64,000 nt of DNA from Lishizhenia sp965656535 (GCA_965656535.1 CBFHKX010000001.1:62001-126000), one strand, 5' to 3'; shown: positions 25,227-35,015, numbered from the stretch's first letter. Notes: generated by a model from the sequence alone, not told the origin. Numbers and translations are program-made.

Positions 25227-25282
25227 AAGGTATTTTTGTTTTTATAGTTCATAGTACAGCACACTACTACTGCTACTAAGAG

Positions 25283-25308
25283 AAAGGCTCTCAAATTGAG
25301 AGCCTTTT
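25283..25308. terminator. Intrinsic terminator between the small membrane protein gene and lepA
   Basis: Arms AAAGGCTCTCA and TGAGAGCCTTT (25283-25293 / 25297-25307), 3-nt loop, followed by TTTTG on the plus strand and TTTCTC on the minus strand. It lies between convergent genes and can serve both. Confidence 0.75.
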
Positions 25309-25313
25309 GTATG

Positions 25314-27110
25314 TTAGTCATTTAATTTTAATACAGCTAAAAATGCTTCTTGAGGAACTTCTACCCTTCCTACTTGTCGCATTCGTTTCTTACCTTGCTT
25401 TTGTTTTTCAAGTAGTTTTCTCTTTCTAGAGATATCACCACCATAACATTTAGCTGTAACATCTTTTCGTAATGCTTTTATCGTTTCTCTCGCAACTACT
25501 TTTGCTCCAATTGCAGCTTGAATTGGTATTTCGAATTGTTGACGAGGAATTAGCTCTTTGAGTTTAAGACAAATTTTCTTACCGAGGTTAAATGCGTTAC
25601 TTCTATGAACAAGAGCTGAAAGTGCATCTACTTGTTCGTGGTTTAATAATAAATCTAACTTAATTAAATCTGAAGTCTTATATCCAATAGGGAAATAATC
25701 AAACGAAGCATATCCTCTAGACACAGATTTTAATCGATCATAAAAATCAAAAACGATCTCTGCTAAAGGCATTTCAAAAGAAATTTCTACTCTATCTTGT
25801 GTTAAATACACTTGATTTTGTAGCTCACCTCTCTTTTCTATACATAAACTCATTACCTGGCCGATGTATTCTGATTTGGTAATTACCTGCGCTTTGATAA
25901 AAGGCTCTTCAAGTCTTTCCATTGCTGCAGGATCAGGTAACTCCGATGGATTGTTTACAATAATTCGTTCATCCGGATTCTTGCGCATATAAGCATAGTA
26001 AGAAACGTTTGGAACCGTAGTAATTACGGTCATATTAAACTCTCTTTCTAATCTTTCTTGGATAATTTCCATGTGTAACATTCCTAAGAAACCACAACGA
26101 AAACCAAAGCCAAGTGCTGCTGAAGATTCTGGTTCAAAAACCAATGAAGAATCATTAAGTTGGAGTTTTTCCATAGAATATCTCAGTTCTTCAAAGTCAT
26201 CTGTATCTACCGGATATATCCCCGCAAAAACCATAGGTTTTACATCTTCGAACCCTTTTACAGATTCTAAACAAGGATTTGCCATCGCGGTTATGGTATC
26301 TCCTACTTTTACCTCGGCTGCTTTCTTTATCCCTGATATGATGTATCCTACGTCTCCTGTACCCACCATTTTCTTCGGAACCAAATCCATCTTAAGAATA
26401 CCAACCTCATCGGCTAAATACTCTTTTCCGGTGTTCATGAATTTAATGCGCTCTCCTTTAATAATTTTACCATTCAAGATTCTATAATAGGCTATAATTC
26501 CACGAAATGGATTAAAAACAGAATCGAAAATCATTGCTTGTAGTGGTCCATCTGAATCTCCCACAGGAGCCTTAATTCTATTTACAACTGCTTCAAGTAT
26601 TGCATCTACTCCTAGCCCAGTTTTACCTGAGGCAGGTATCACATCTTCTGGCGAGCAACCAATGAGTTCTACAATTTGATCTGTTACTTCCTCCGGCATA
26701 GCACCAGGAAGATCCATTTTATTTAGAATTGGGATAATTTCTAAATCGTGCTCTAAAGCGAGGTAAAGATTTGAAATTGTCTGGGCTTCAATACCTTGAG
26801 AAGCATCAACAATTAGCAGCGCACCCTCACAAGCAGCGATAGAACGAGAAACTTCGTAAGAAAAATCAACGTGTCCGGGAGTATCAATTAAATTTAAAAT
26901 ATATTCTTCTCCGTTATGCGTATAATTCATTTGTATTGCATGCGATTTTATGGTTATTCCACGCTCTCGCTCAATATCCATATCATCTAAAGCTTGATTG
27001 GTCATGTCTCTATCAGCAATTGTTCCAGTTGTTTGCAACAACCTATCTGCTAAGGTACTTTTACCGTGGTCAATATGTGCGATGATACAAAAATTACGTA
27101 TGTTTTTCAT
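25314..27110 (-). CDS. lepA: Elongation factor 4 (LepA)
   Basis: 598 residues, full family length. Ribosome-associated translational GTPase that back-translocates or aids assembly under stress. G1 AHIDHGKSTL, switch I region ERERGITIKSHA, G3 DTPGHVDFSYEV, G4 NKMD. The C-terminal LepA-specific domain is present (YGGDISRKRKLLEKQKQGKK). It lies downstream of rsmI with a 172-nt gap that holds its own promoter box (27161-27168), giving a leader of ~45 nt. Confidence 0.97.
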   Translation of the reverse strand: MKNIRNFCIIAHIDHGKSTLADRLLQTTGTIADRDMTNQALDDMDIERERGITIKSHAIQMNYTHNGEEYILNLIDTPGHVDFSYEVSRSIAACEGALLIVDASQGIEAQTISNLYLALEHDLEIIPILNKMDLPGAMPEEVTDQIVELIGCSPEDVIPASGKTGLGVDAILEAVVNRIKAPVGDSDGPLQAMIFDSVFNPFRGIIAYYRILNGKIIKGERIKFMNTGKEYLADEVGILKMDLVPKKMVGTGDVGYIISGIKKAAEVKVGDTITAMANPCLESVKGFEDVKPMVFAGIYPVDTDDFEELRYSMEKLQLNDSSLVFEPESSAALGFGFRCGFLGMLHMEIIQERLEREFNMTVITTVPNVSYYAYMRKNPDERIIVNNPSELPDPAAMERLEEPFIKAQVITKSEYIGQVMSLCIEKRGELQNQVYLTQDRVEISFEMPLAEIVFDFYDRLKSVSRGYASFDYFPIGYKTSDLIKLDLLLNHEQVDALSALVHRSNAFNLGKKICLKLKELIPRQQFEIPIQAAIGAKVVARETIKALRKDVTAKCYGGDISRKRKLLEKQKQGKKRMRQVGRVEVPQEAFLAVLKLND

Positions 27111-27160
27111 GCTTTCTCTCTATAGTTTAAAATGGCTTTCGCACTTGATGCTAGGCCTTG

Positions 27161-27168
27161 CAAAAGTA
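27161..27168 (-). promoter_or_regulatory. -7 promoter box of lepA
   Basis: On the minus strand TACTTTTG, an exact TAnnTTTG match, ~50 nt upstream of the lepA ATG. It is the only good box in the gap between rsmI and lepA. Confidence 0.45.
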
Positions 27169-27282
27169 CTCAATTTAGTTGTGATTAAATACTTCTCTTT
27201 TCGAAAATAGTAAGGCTTGTCGCTAAGGCTAAAAAAACACCTAAGTGCTGTATTAAAAAGTATGTAAACGATAAACAAAGCC

Positions 27283-27951
27283 CTATTTTGCTTCAATCAG
27301 CAGAACAATTTCTCCTTTAGGTGTATTTTTTTCGTAATATTCGGCTACCTCAGAAGGAAAACCAATTTGATACTCTTCGTAAATCTTAGTTAACTCTCTA
27401 ACCACGCACACTCTTCTGTGATTTCCAACAAACTCTTCTATTTGTTTCAAACATTTCACTAATCTGTGTGGCGATTCATACAACACAACTGTTCTTGTTT
27501 CTTCTGCTATAATCTTTAAACGAGTTTGTCTTCCTTTTTTATGAGGTAGAAATCCTTCAAACACAAAGGAGGCACACGGAAATCCACTACCTACAAGTGC
27601 TGGAATTAATGCAGTTGGACCAGGCAAGCACTCCACTTCAATACCTGCTTCTCGGCAAGCTCGTGTAAGCAAGAATCCGGGGTCTGATATAGCAGGTGTG
27701 CCCGCATCAGAGACTAAAGCAACCATTTGAGCGTCTTTTATCTTGGCAACAGTTTGCTCTAGTGTTTTGTGCTCATTATGAATATGATGTGCTATAAGTT
27801 GGTTCGTGATTTCTAAATGCATCAACAACTTTTTAGAAGTACGTGTATCTTCCGCTAAAATAAAATCTGCTTCTTTTAAAATACGAATTGCACGTAGTGT
27901 GATATCTTCTAAGTTTCCTATCGGGGTAGGAACGATGACCAATTTTCCCAT
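27283..27951 (-). CDS. rsmI: 16S rRNA (cytidine(1402)-2'-O)-methyltransferase
   Basis: 222 residues, shorter than E. coli RsmI (286), as is usual in Bacteroidota where the C-terminal extension is missing. Tetrapyrrole-methylase fold: VPTPIGNLEDITLRAIRIL, AEDTRTSKKLL, VSDAGTPAISDPGFLL and VLYESPHRLVKCL are all typical of RsmI. It methylates the ribose of C1402 in the ribosomal P site. The ATG lies 5 nt after a TACTTTTG box. Confidence 0.94.
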   Translation of the reverse strand: MGKLVIVPTPIGNLEDITLRAIRILKEADFILAEDTRTSKKLLMHLEITNQLIAHHIHNEHKTLEQTVAKIKDAQMVALVSDAGTPAISDPGFLLTRACREAGIEVECLPGPTALIPALVGSGFPCASFVFEGFLPHKKGRQTRLKIIAEETRTVVLYESPHRLVKCLKQIEEFVGNHRRVCVVRELTKIYEEYQIGFPSEVAEYYEKNTPKGEIVLLIEAK

Positions 27952-27956
27952 AAGAA

Positions 27957-27964
27957 CAAAAGTA
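27957..27964 (-). promoter_or_regulatory. -7 promoter box of rsmI
   Basis: On the minus strand TACTTTTG, then TTCTT, then the ATG. Exact consensus with a 5-nt gap, as in the other short-leader genes of this window. Confidence 0.5.
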
Positions 27965-28038
27965 AGTGTAAATTCACAATCAAAAAACTAAAATTAGAAA
28001 GGTTACTTATCTTTAAACGACTAATAAAAAAAAGTAGT

Positions 28039-28830
28039 ATGAAAACCCTCTTGTTCTGTATTATTAGTTTTTCTTTTCTTGGAAATTCTCAAGGTTTATT
28101 AGACGGATATCTAAAAGGCAAAAAAAATTTAGATTTAGCTTTTTCTGCGGTCTATCAAAATTCTTCTACCTTTTATGCTGGAACAAACAGAATAGAACTG
28201 TCAAGAAATATTTTTTCAATCGGTGCGTTTGCTGCTTATGGCTTAACCGATAAGTGGGATGTGGTGGTTAACCTACCACTGATTAACGGACAATTACAAG
28301 ACGGTGCGATAGGAACAAAGTATCGATTGGTAAAGACGAAAATTGGAGGTAAACAACTCTCTATTTTACCGGCTTTAACTTTTTCTACACCACTGTCTAA
28401 TTACAATACAGAAAATAGTCAAGCAGTTGGTCAAAGAGCAACCGTAATTTCTCCACGTCTAATTGTACAGCAAAATCTTCCTTTTGGGTTGTTTATTCAA
28501 CTTCAATCTGGATATAATTACGCACTATCTCCTGTAGCTTCTTCTGTTCCGTTCTCTGCTAAACTCGGAGGAGGATTTGGCAAATTGTATGTAGACGTTT
28601 GGTACGATTATCAGCAAGGATTTGGAGATAAGGATTATCTTGGTGCTATTCCTTACAGTTCGTTCAGAGAATTTGTTGTTAATCACAACAGAATTGGAGG
28701 AGTATTCTACTATTCGTTAAAAGAAAAAACAGGTGTTTTTTTAAATTATTCCTATACAATAAATGGGAGAAATACGGCAGAAGCTTTAGGAATTGGAGCT
28801 GGAGTTGTTTTAAAATTCAAAACTAAATAA
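28039..28830 (+). CDS. Outer-membrane beta-barrel protein
   Basis: 263 residues. Signal peptide (1-18, ending GNSQG). The rest alternates hydrophobic and polar residues with aromatic girdle positions and ends in AGVVLKFKTK, fitting a 12-14-stranded barrel. It is similar in style to transporter-like proteins of the phenol-degradation MetA/DUF type (AAYGLTDKWDVVVNLPL), but I cannot name a substrate. It has a near-consensus box TATCTTTA ~22 nt upstream. It may be expressed together with the small protein that follows 47 nt later. Confidence 0.7.
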   Translation: MKTLLFCIISFSFLGNSQGLLDGYLKGKKNLDLAFSAVYQNSSTFYAGTNRIELSRNIFSIGAFAAYGLTDKWDVVVNLPLINGQLQDGAIGTKYRLVKTKIGGKQLSILPALTFSTPLSNYNTENSQAVGQRATVISPRLIVQQNLPFGLFIQLQSGYNYALSPVASSVPFSAKLGGGFGKLYVDVWYDYQQGFGDKDYLGAIPYSSFREFVVNHNRIGGVFYYSLKEKTGVFLNYSYTINGRNTAEALGIGAGVVLKFKTK

Positions 28831-28850
28831 AGCGCTACTTTATTCTTTTT

Positions 28851-28858
28851 TACATTTG
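28851..28858 (+). promoter_or_regulatory. -7 promoter box of the 72-residue membrane protein gene
   Basis: TACATTTG, exact TAnnTTTG, 19 nt before the ATG at 28878. No matching -33 TTG was found. Confidence 0.45.
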
Positions 28859-28877
28859 CAACTAAATGTAAGTAAAC

Positions 28878-29096
28878 ATGAAAAAAGCGCAATTCCTTTT
28901 ATTTTTATTCGTATTGATCCTTGATTTCAGTTTTGGGCAAGATACTACCGAAGCTGCATCTACAGTGATTACCGAAAGTTCAAATACAGAAGAACCAGCC
29001 CCTGGTATACTTTTCTGGATTTCTTGTTTTATTGCTGGTGCACTGCCTTGGGTTTTTATTTATTTGATGAAACAACGCAACCAAAGAAAAAAATAA
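28878..29096 (+). CDS. Small single-span membrane protein
   Basis: 72 residues. Signal peptide (MKKAQFLLFLFVLILDFSFG), a Thr/Ser/Glu-rich periplasmic stretch (~22-47), then a membrane helix (ILFWISCFIAGALPWVFIYL) and a basic cytoplasmic tail QRNQRKK. No known family. The short spacing to the barrel gene and the promoter box in front suggest an envelope role. The very short acidic ectodomain is the only distinctive feature. Confidence 0.55.
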   Translation: MKKAQFLLFLFVLILDFSFGQDTTEAASTVITESSNTEEPAPGILFWISCFIAGALPWVFIYLMKQRNQRKK

Positions 29097-29172
29097 AAAA
29101 GTTGCTAAAGAATTGGGATTTGTATGTTCGGTAAATATTAGCTCCTAACTACTGATTTCTAACTCAAATCCT

Positions 29173-29180
29173 TACCTTTG
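29173..29180 (+). promoter_or_regulatory. -7 promoter box of the aldehyde dehydrogenase gene
   Basis: TACCTTTG, exact TAnnTTTG, 23 nt before the ATG at 29204; the leader is AT-rich with no Shine-Dalgarno sequence. Confidence 0.5.
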
Positions 29181-29203
29181 TGTAAATTTTAAAATTACAT
29201 ACA

Positions 29204-30760
29204 ATGTCTGAAGTAACGACCGGAGTTAACATCCAAGAAGTATTAAGTCAGTTAGGAATAGAATCTGTAAACCACGGTGCATCAACAGGTAGCGTTTGGT
29301 TCGAAACTAAAGGAGAAAAAATTGAATCATACTCACCAGTAGATGGAAAATTAATTGCTACAGTTAATTCTGCTACCGAAGCAGATTACGATAAAACTGT
29401 TGAAAAAGCACAGGAAGCTTTTAAAACATGGCGCATGAAACCAGCTCCGCTAAGAGGAGAAGTTGTTCGTCAACTAGCAGAAAAATTAAGAGACTACAAG
29501 CAGCCATTAGGAGAACTCGTTTCCTATGAAATGGGGAAATCTTTACAAGAAGGTTTAGGAGAAGTACAAGAAATGATAGATATCTGTGATTTTGCAGTTG
29601 GACTTTCACGACAGCTACATGGTTTAACTATGCACTCAGAACGTCCTGGACACAGAATGTACGAACAATATCATCCATTAGGAGTAGTAGGTATTATATC
29701 TGCTTTTAATTTTCCAGTTGCCGTTTGGAATTGGAATACTGCATTGGCTTGGGTTTGTGGAGACGTTTGTATTTGGAAACCATCAGAAAAAACACCTTTA
29801 ACCGCCATTGCTTGTCAAAAAATTACCGAAGAAGTATTTGCTGATAATGATATTCCAGAAGGTGTATCTTGTTTAGTAATTGGTGGAGCTGAAATTGGTA
29901 AGAAAATGGCAGATGATACTCGCGTACCTCTCGTTTCTGCAACTGGATCTACACGCATGGGTAAATCCGTTTCGCAAGCTGTTGGTGCTCGTCTTGGAAA
30001 ATCATTGTTAGAGCTAGGCGGAAACAACGCAATGATTATTACGCCAGATGCAGACTTAAAAATTGTTGTTCCAGGTGCTGTATTTGGTGCAGTTGGTACT
30101 GGTGGACAAAGATGTACATCTACACGAAGATTAATTATACACGATTCAATTTACGATAAAGTAAAAGAAGTAATTGTGAATGCATACAAACAGCTTAAGA
30201 TTGGTAACCCATTAGATGAGAGTAACCATGTAGGACCTGTTATAGACAAAGATTCTGTAAACATGTACCTAGCTGCATTAGAAAAAGCAAAAGCCGAAGG
30301 AGGAACCATTTTAGTTGAGGGCGGAGTATTAGAAGGAGAAGGTTACGAATCTGGATGTTATGTAAAGCCAGCAATTGTTGAGGCTAAAAACGAATATGAG
30401 ATTGTTCAACACGAAACTTTTGCACCAATTTTATACTTATTAAAGTATTCTGGAGAAGTTGAAAACGCAATTGAAATTCAAAACGGTGTAAAACAAGGTT
30501 TATCTTCTGCTATTATGACAACAAACTTGCGTGAAGCAGAAAAGTTTTTATCCGTTGCCGGTTCTGATTGTGGTATTGCAAACGTAAACATTGGAACATC
30601 TGGAGCTGAAATTGGTGGAGCTTTTGGTGGAGAAAAAGAAACAGGAGGAGGACGAGAGTCTGGATCTGATGCATGGAAAATCTACATGAGAAGACAAACA
30701 AATACTATAAATTATACAACTGAGTTACCTTTAGCGCAAGGTATTAAGTTCGATTTATAA
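29204..30760 (+). CDS. amaB: ALDH7-type aldehyde dehydrogenase (alpha-aminoadipic semialdehyde / piperideine-6-carboxylate dehydrogenase)
   Basis: 518 residues. NAD-dependent aldehyde dehydrogenase with catalytic Glu in LLELGGNNA, catalytic Cys in GGQRCTSTRRL, and NAD site SATGSTRMGKSV. The ELGGNNAMI and TGGQRCTSTRR wording and the ending EKETGGGRESGSDAWKIYMR are those of the ALDH7 (antiquitin) clade, which oxidises alpha-aminoadipate semialdehyde in lysine degradation. It stands alone between its own promoter box and terminator. Gene symbol given by family; substrate not proven. Confidence 0.87.
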   Translation: MSEVTTGVNIQEVLSQLGIESVNHGASTGSVWFETKGEKIESYSPVDGKLIATVNSATEADYDKTVEKAQEAFKTWRMKPAPLRGEVVRQLAEKLRDYKQPLGELVSYEMGKSLQEGLGEVQEMIDICDFAVGLSRQLHGLTMHSERPGHRMYEQYHPLGVVGIISAFNFPVAVWNWNTALAWVCGDVCIWKPSEKTPLTAIACQKITEEVFADNDIPEGVSCLVIGGAEIGKKMADDTRVPLVSATGSTRMGKSVSQAVGARLGKSLLELGGNNAMIITPDADLKIVVPGAVFGAVGTGGQRCTSTRRLIIHDSIYDKVKEVIVNAYKQLKIGNPLDESNHVGPVIDKDSVNMYLAALEKAKAEGGTILVEGGVLEGEGYESGCYVKPAIVEAKNEYEIVQHETFAPILYLLKYSGEVENAIEIQNGVKQGLSSAIMTTNLREAEKFLSVAGSDCGIANVNIGTSGAEIGGAFGGEKETGGGRESGSDAWKIYMRRQTNTINYTTELPLAQGIKFDL

Positions 30761-30780
30761 GCAAAGGACATATAGAATAA

Positions 30781-30812
30781 AAAAACCCAGACCTTAAGGT
30801 CTGGGTTTTTTT
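30781..30812. terminator. Bidirectional intrinsic terminator
   Basis: Arms AAAAACCCAGACCTT and AAGGTCTGGGTTTTT (30781-30795 / 30796-30810) with T runs on both strands. It serves the dehydrogenase gene and the convergent T9SS gene. Confidence 0.88.
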
Positions 30813-30832
30813 TGGTATCACTTTTCCTTTTC

Positions 30833-32128
30833 TTATTTTTTCAATACCTTATAACTAGAAGAATTTCCATTAACAATAGCCTGTATGTGATACATTCCAG
30901 AACTATACGTGTGCATGTTTAACAATACCACGCCATTTAAAACGCTCATTTGTGGAAAAAGCTGTTTCCCATCACTAGAAAAAACAAGTATATCCGTATT
31001 GGTCAATTTTATATCTTGATTGTAAATAGAAATTGTATTTTCAAATGGATTTGGTGATACGCCTGTTTTACTATTTATACAATTGTTTATAATGGTCTTT
31101 AGCACTTCTACTTCTCCGTCAAAATCAAACTGAGTAAGTCTAAAGTATTTATAACTTTCAGAAACATAGAGTTCATAGTTCTGTACATTGCTAGTATTAC
31201 CACTACCTTCAACTTCTGCGTATTCCCTAAAATCTTCTCCATCGTTGCTCACCTCTATTAGAAAATAGTCGTTGTTCTGTTCACTCCAAGTATTCCATTG
31301 CAATAAACTACCGTTTTCTTCGCAAGCTAAACTAAAATCACCAAAAGTAACTGGTAAAGGATTAAACGCTATATCTAATGTAGTTGCGTCTTGATCATCG
31401 CAAGGAGGCGAACCAATTGTGTAATTAATCGTGTGCGTTCCAGGTCCAGCAACTCCTGGATCAAAAATCCCGGTAACTGGGTCAATACAGGCTCCACAAG
31501 AAGCAGTCCAAGTTCCCCCATTATCGTTGGCATTCATTGTAAATGCAGGAGTTTGGTTATCTACTGCACCCGGACTAATAATTGTTGCATCTGCCGGACC
31601 AGTATTTGCCGTGCCAGGGTTTCCGCTTAAAGACATTGTAAAATTGGCCATGACATCGCTCCAATCCTCTACCACTATCATAAGTACATCTCCAGCAGTA
31701 ACTGTAGGAGATGGAACCTCAGAATTACAAGCTGTACTCCAACTACCAAATTCTGCACAACCATCTGCATTAGAAGCATAGTTGCAACTTATTTGGTTTG
31801 AATTATCTTGAATTGCAACACAAGGAGCAACTCCAGCTGGAATATTAAAAACAGCAACATCTAAAAATCCGGAAGAAGAGTTTCCATCAATTAGCATTTC
31901 TAATGGACCAGAAGAGGTAATGTAAAGAATAATAAAACTGTAATTTGGTGCACCTGCACCAAGACCGTTTCTAAAATCTAAACACGTACTAACAGAATTA
32001 TCTGCTGTAGTAAAACCATAAGGGCCTGCGGTTCCTTGTACGCAAATATCAGTATTCGTATTACATTGATTAAAAGCAGTATTAATACCAAAAACAACTG
32101 CTATAAGTGTAAATATTATTTTACGCAT
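30833..32128 (-). CDS. T9SS type A sorting-domain secreted protein
   Basis: 431 residues from the ATG at 32128; an upstream in-frame start would overlap the preceding gene and spoil the signal peptide MRKIIFTLIAVVFGINTAFNQ. An N-terminal adhesion/CUB-like region (SSGPLEMLIDGNSSSGFLDV), Ig/PKD-like stretches in the middle, and a C-terminal sorting domain starting at VSPNPFENTISIYNQD and ending YHIQAIVNGN...YKVLKK, the type A pattern. Secreted through the type IX system to the cell surface. Partner unknown; the 100-residue secreted protein is encoded 4 nt upstream. Confidence 0.85.
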   Translation of the reverse strand: MRKIIFTLIAVVFGINTAFNQCNTNTDICVQGTAGPYGFTTADNSVSTCLDFRNGLGAGAPNYSFIILYITSSGPLEMLIDGNSSSGFLDVAVFNIPAGVAPCVAIQDNSNQISCNYASNADGCAEFGSWSTACNSEVPSPTVTAGDVLMIVVEDWSDVMANFTMSLSGNPGTANTGPADATIISPGAVDNQTPAFTMNANDNGGTWTASCGACIDPVTGIFDPGVAGPGTHTINYTIGSPPCDDQDATTLDIAFNPLPVTFGDFSLACEENGSLLQWNTWSEQNNDYFLIEVSNDGEDFREYAEVEGSGNTSNVQNYELYVSESYKYFRLTQFDFDGEVEVLKTIINNCINSKTGVSPNPFENTISIYNQDIKLTNTDILVFSSDGKQLFPQMSVLNGVVLLNMHTYSSGMYHIQAIVNGNSSSYKVLKK

Positions 32129-32132
32129 AGCT

Positions 32133-32435
32133 TTAAAGTATATAGTAGTCATCTATCCCGAAATGCTTCATTAACATTTCATAATCAATACTGTCTTCTA
32201 AAGCTGGCTCAATTAAAAATTGATAATCTAAAGGAGAGATCTTTAAGATGTTTTCTAAGCCGTCAACGTAATTCACTAGTCTCGTTCTAAAAACCTCAAA
32301 TCGATCTGTGTGTATTTCTTTGTTTGAAACGAAAGTGTAAATCACTTGTTGTCCGTCAAAAGAACGCACAACTTCTGTTTGAGAAAAAAGAAGAGAACTG
32401 CAAAATAAGCAGAATAGTAGTAATAGTGTTTTCAT
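32133..32435 (-). CDS. Small secreted protein, unknown function
   Basis: 100 residues. Signal peptide (MKTLLLLFCLFCSSLLFSQ). The mature ~80 residues look like a compact mixed fold (VVRSFDGQQVIYTFVSNKEI...FEVFRTRLVNYVDGLENI) with no known motif. It precedes the T9SS protein gene by 4 nt and is probably co-transcribed with it. The acidic C-terminus (LEDSIDYEMLMKHFGIDDYY) is unusual for a secreted protein this small. Confidence 0.6.
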   Translation of the reverse strand: MKTLLLLFCLFCSSLLFSQTEVVRSFDGQQVIYTFVSNKEIHTDRFEVFRTRLVNYVDGLENILKISPLDYQFLIEPALEDSIDYEMLMKHFGIDDYYIL

Positions 32436-32569
32436 GACTAAAAATTAAATATTTGCATGAGCGATAAATAGATTTATCGACGAAACAAATTATTTGTTAG
32501 ATAGAACGTGTTTTTTTGTTGATAAGTTGCAAAAAAAGGCATTTTTTTTAAAAAACCTACTTATATACC

Positions 32570-32596
32570 GAAAAGAGCCCAATTTCTCTGGGCTCT
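32570..32596 (-). terminator. Intrinsic terminator of the subtilase gene
   Basis: Arms AGAGCCCA and TGGGCTCT (32574-32581 / 32589-32596), 7-nt loop, TTTT on the minus strand after the stem. Confidence 0.65.
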
Positions 32597-32660
32597 GTGA
32601 CTAAAAAAAATTTAATCATTGTTGATAATATTTTAACAGACTGTTAAGTAAAGTGAATTA

Positions 32661-34802
32661 TTACTTTCGTAAAACCTTCTTAATGGTATGAGTACCTTCA
32701 ATTCGTAATAAATAATACCCACTTTCTTGTTTAGATAAATCAATCTGACCAGAAGTAAAACCTTCTTCAACTATTTTTCCTTCAATAGTATAAAGTGTAA
32801 AAGCAGTATCTTTATTTATTCCGATAATGTAAAGGTAGTCTTCAGTTGGGTTGGGATAAATCACGTATGAATCATTAGTACTATTTTGTATTCCGGCTAA
32901 ACCAAATAAAGCAAGAATAGCTTTATAAGCATCTACCTTCCCCATTCCCCAAAAAACAGAACCTGGCGCACTAATTACACCTGTTTTATCATCTAATCTT
33001 GCAGTAAGCTTTATAAAATCTTTAACTTGTGTAGGTGTTAAAGTTGGATCAGCCTCCAATAAAAGGGCAACAACTCCTGCAACAACTGGCGCTGACATTG
33101 AGGTTCCGCTTAAACTACCGAATGGATAAGAAACACCATTAAAGTCAACAGAAGCAGATACCGTTGGATTTGTGTTTGAAAATGAATTTAAACTAGAAGT
33201 AACCGATCTTCCAGGAGCGCTAATATCCGGTTTAATTCGTCCATCTAAAGTTGGTCCAACTGACGAAAAACTTGCCAGCGTACCTCCAAACAAGCTACCA
33301 TTACTCAATGTATACTCTGACCGATAAGCTCCAACAGAAATCACCGCTGCATTACAAGCAGGTTCGCCTATACCATATTCGTTATTACCAGCAATGGTTC
33401 CTGCGCCTGATATAGAAAAAGGCATACCCCAATTTCCCAAATCATTGGTTAATTCAACTACATTCCAAAAGTGCACTGTACCTCCAGAGGCTTTTGCATT
33501 TAGAATAATAGCGAGTGACGTATTGGTATTCTTTATTCTTAAACGGGCATGCGGTCTTTGATTCAAAGGATGTGCATCTTCCATCATTAGGTTGTAAAAA
33601 ATAGTATCAGCATTAATCACTATAAAAGTGTCTACGTAATTAGATGTAGAAACTGTATTATACCAAGGAGATACAGCAATTGTATTTGCACCTTGTTTTA
33701 CTTCGAACCGGGTTTCAAAAGGATTTGTAGGCGTTCCCCACATGGTTAGACTTTGCCCCCACATATTAGGGTTTGCACTATAAGGGTAGAAATCTACTTT
33801 GGTCTTAATTAAATCGTTATTGAACGTATGCATTAAGTGAAAATCAACGTCACCATTATTACCGCCAGAAGTAACAAACACAACATTTTGAGCGGTATAG
33901 CTATCTAAAATTTGCCCTAAAATTGATGCGCCGTCTAGAGTACCTAAATGATACAAACCCCAACTCATATTCACAACTAAGCGCTTATTAGCATTATCTG
34001 CCTTCTCTTTCATCCAAGCAAAAGCATCCATTACTGAAGCTTCATCATGATAAAAAGTAGTAAACAGTAAGTCAGACTCAAAGGCTACTCCTCTCAAGTT
34101 AGGATTTCCAGCACCACTACCAGCAGCAATACCAGCAACATGCGAACCATGGTAAGCATATCCATAAACATTAAAAGTATCTGATTGGGCAGCCAAAATG
34201 TCTTGCGGTGTTGCATATTCAACGCCATAATTATAGTTTACAGGAGAATTACCATCTGTTCGATAATGATCCCAAACAGCATGAATTCTAGTTTGATTAA
34301 GGAGCGTATCGTAAAAATTTGGATGACTGTAATCAAATCCCCAATCTGTAATTCCAATCATTACATTTTTGCCTGTATATGGTTGATTAAGTCCTATCCC
34401 TAAATGAACACTATCTACCCTAACGTCAGCAACTGCCTCATCTATTAAAGGAACTATTTTCTGTGCAATTTGCAGATAATCGATCTTCGGGTGATTAATT
34501 AATTCTTGTATATCTGTAGTTTTAGTGTATAAACTTGCAATACCATCTATCTTACTTCCTACAAAAATATTTGGGCTCTGAAAGTTATCCTGAACCTTAG
34601 CCACACATGCAATTACCTCATAACCAAACATATTTCTAATCGGCAAAGCAGCAGTTAATTCGTTGATTTTCTCAAGGTTGTTTTCTTTTACCGCAGCATC
34701 TAGCAGCAACAAAGACGATCTTGTATGATTGGTCATTCTTACTTGAGCAGAAGCAAATTGCACAAACAACAGGATAAAAAGGGATACGCGAAACATGTTC
34801 AT
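32661..34802 (-). CDS. S8-family serine peptidase (subtilase) with T9SS sorting domain
   Basis: 713 residues from the ATG at 34802 (an upstream in-frame start extends 20 residues before a clean signal peptide, MNMFRVSLFILLFVQFASAQ). Catalytic triad visible: Asp in IGITDWGFDYSHP, His in YHGSHVAGIAAGS, Ser in SGTSMSAPVVAGVVAL. A long insert lies between His and Ser. The C-terminal ~75 residues (YPNPTEDYLYIIGINKD ... HTIKKVLRK) are a type A sorting domain. Exported endoprotease. It is followed by a terminator and divergent from the RskA-like lipoprotein. Confidence 0.92.
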   Translation of the reverse strand: MNMFRVSLFILLFVQFASAQVRMTNHTRSSLLLLDAAVKENNLEKINELTAALPIRNMFGYEVIACVAKVQDNFQSPNIFVGSKIDGIASLYTKTTDIQELINHPKIDYLQIAQKIVPLIDEAVADVRVDSVHLGIGLNQPYTGKNVMIGITDWGFDYSHPNFYDTLLNQTRIHAVWDHYRTDGNSPVNYNYGVEYATPQDILAAQSDTFNVYGYAYHGSHVAGIAAGSGAGNPNLRGVAFESDLLFTTFYHDEASVMDAFAWMKEKADNANKRLVVNMSWGLYHLGTLDGASILGQILDSYTAQNVVFVTSGGNNGDVDFHLMHTFNNDLIKTKVDFYPYSANPNMWGQSLTMWGTPTNPFETRFEVKQGANTIAVSPWYNTVSTSNYVDTFIVINADTIFYNLMMEDAHPLNQRPHARLRIKNTNTSLAIILNAKASGGTVHFWNVVELTNDLGNWGMPFSISGAGTIAGNNEYGIGEPACNAAVISVGAYRSEYTLSNGSLFGGTLASFSSVGPTLDGRIKPDISAPGRSVTSSLNSFSNTNPTVSASVDFNGVSYPFGSLSGTSMSAPVVAGVVALLLEADPTLTPTQVKDFIKLTARLDDKTGVISAPGSVFWGMGKVDAYKAILALFGLAGIQNSTNDSYVIYPNPTEDYLYIIGINKDTAFTLYTIEGKIVEEGFTSGQIDLSKQESGYYLLRIEGTHTIKKVLRK

Positions 34803-35015
34803 AATTTTTAATAAAGATATAGAAATGTTCGAAGATTCAATAGCATTTGTATTCGCTATCAAGAAAATATCATTTGTCGTACATCGAGATGAAAACTTAC
34901 TTCAAAAATCCTTATAGGTTTATAAACAGACAATTAAACACTAAAACAACCTAGAAAAAGTAAGCACACGATTAGTATATCGAACAGATAACAAATAACT
35001 ATAAAACGATTTATT

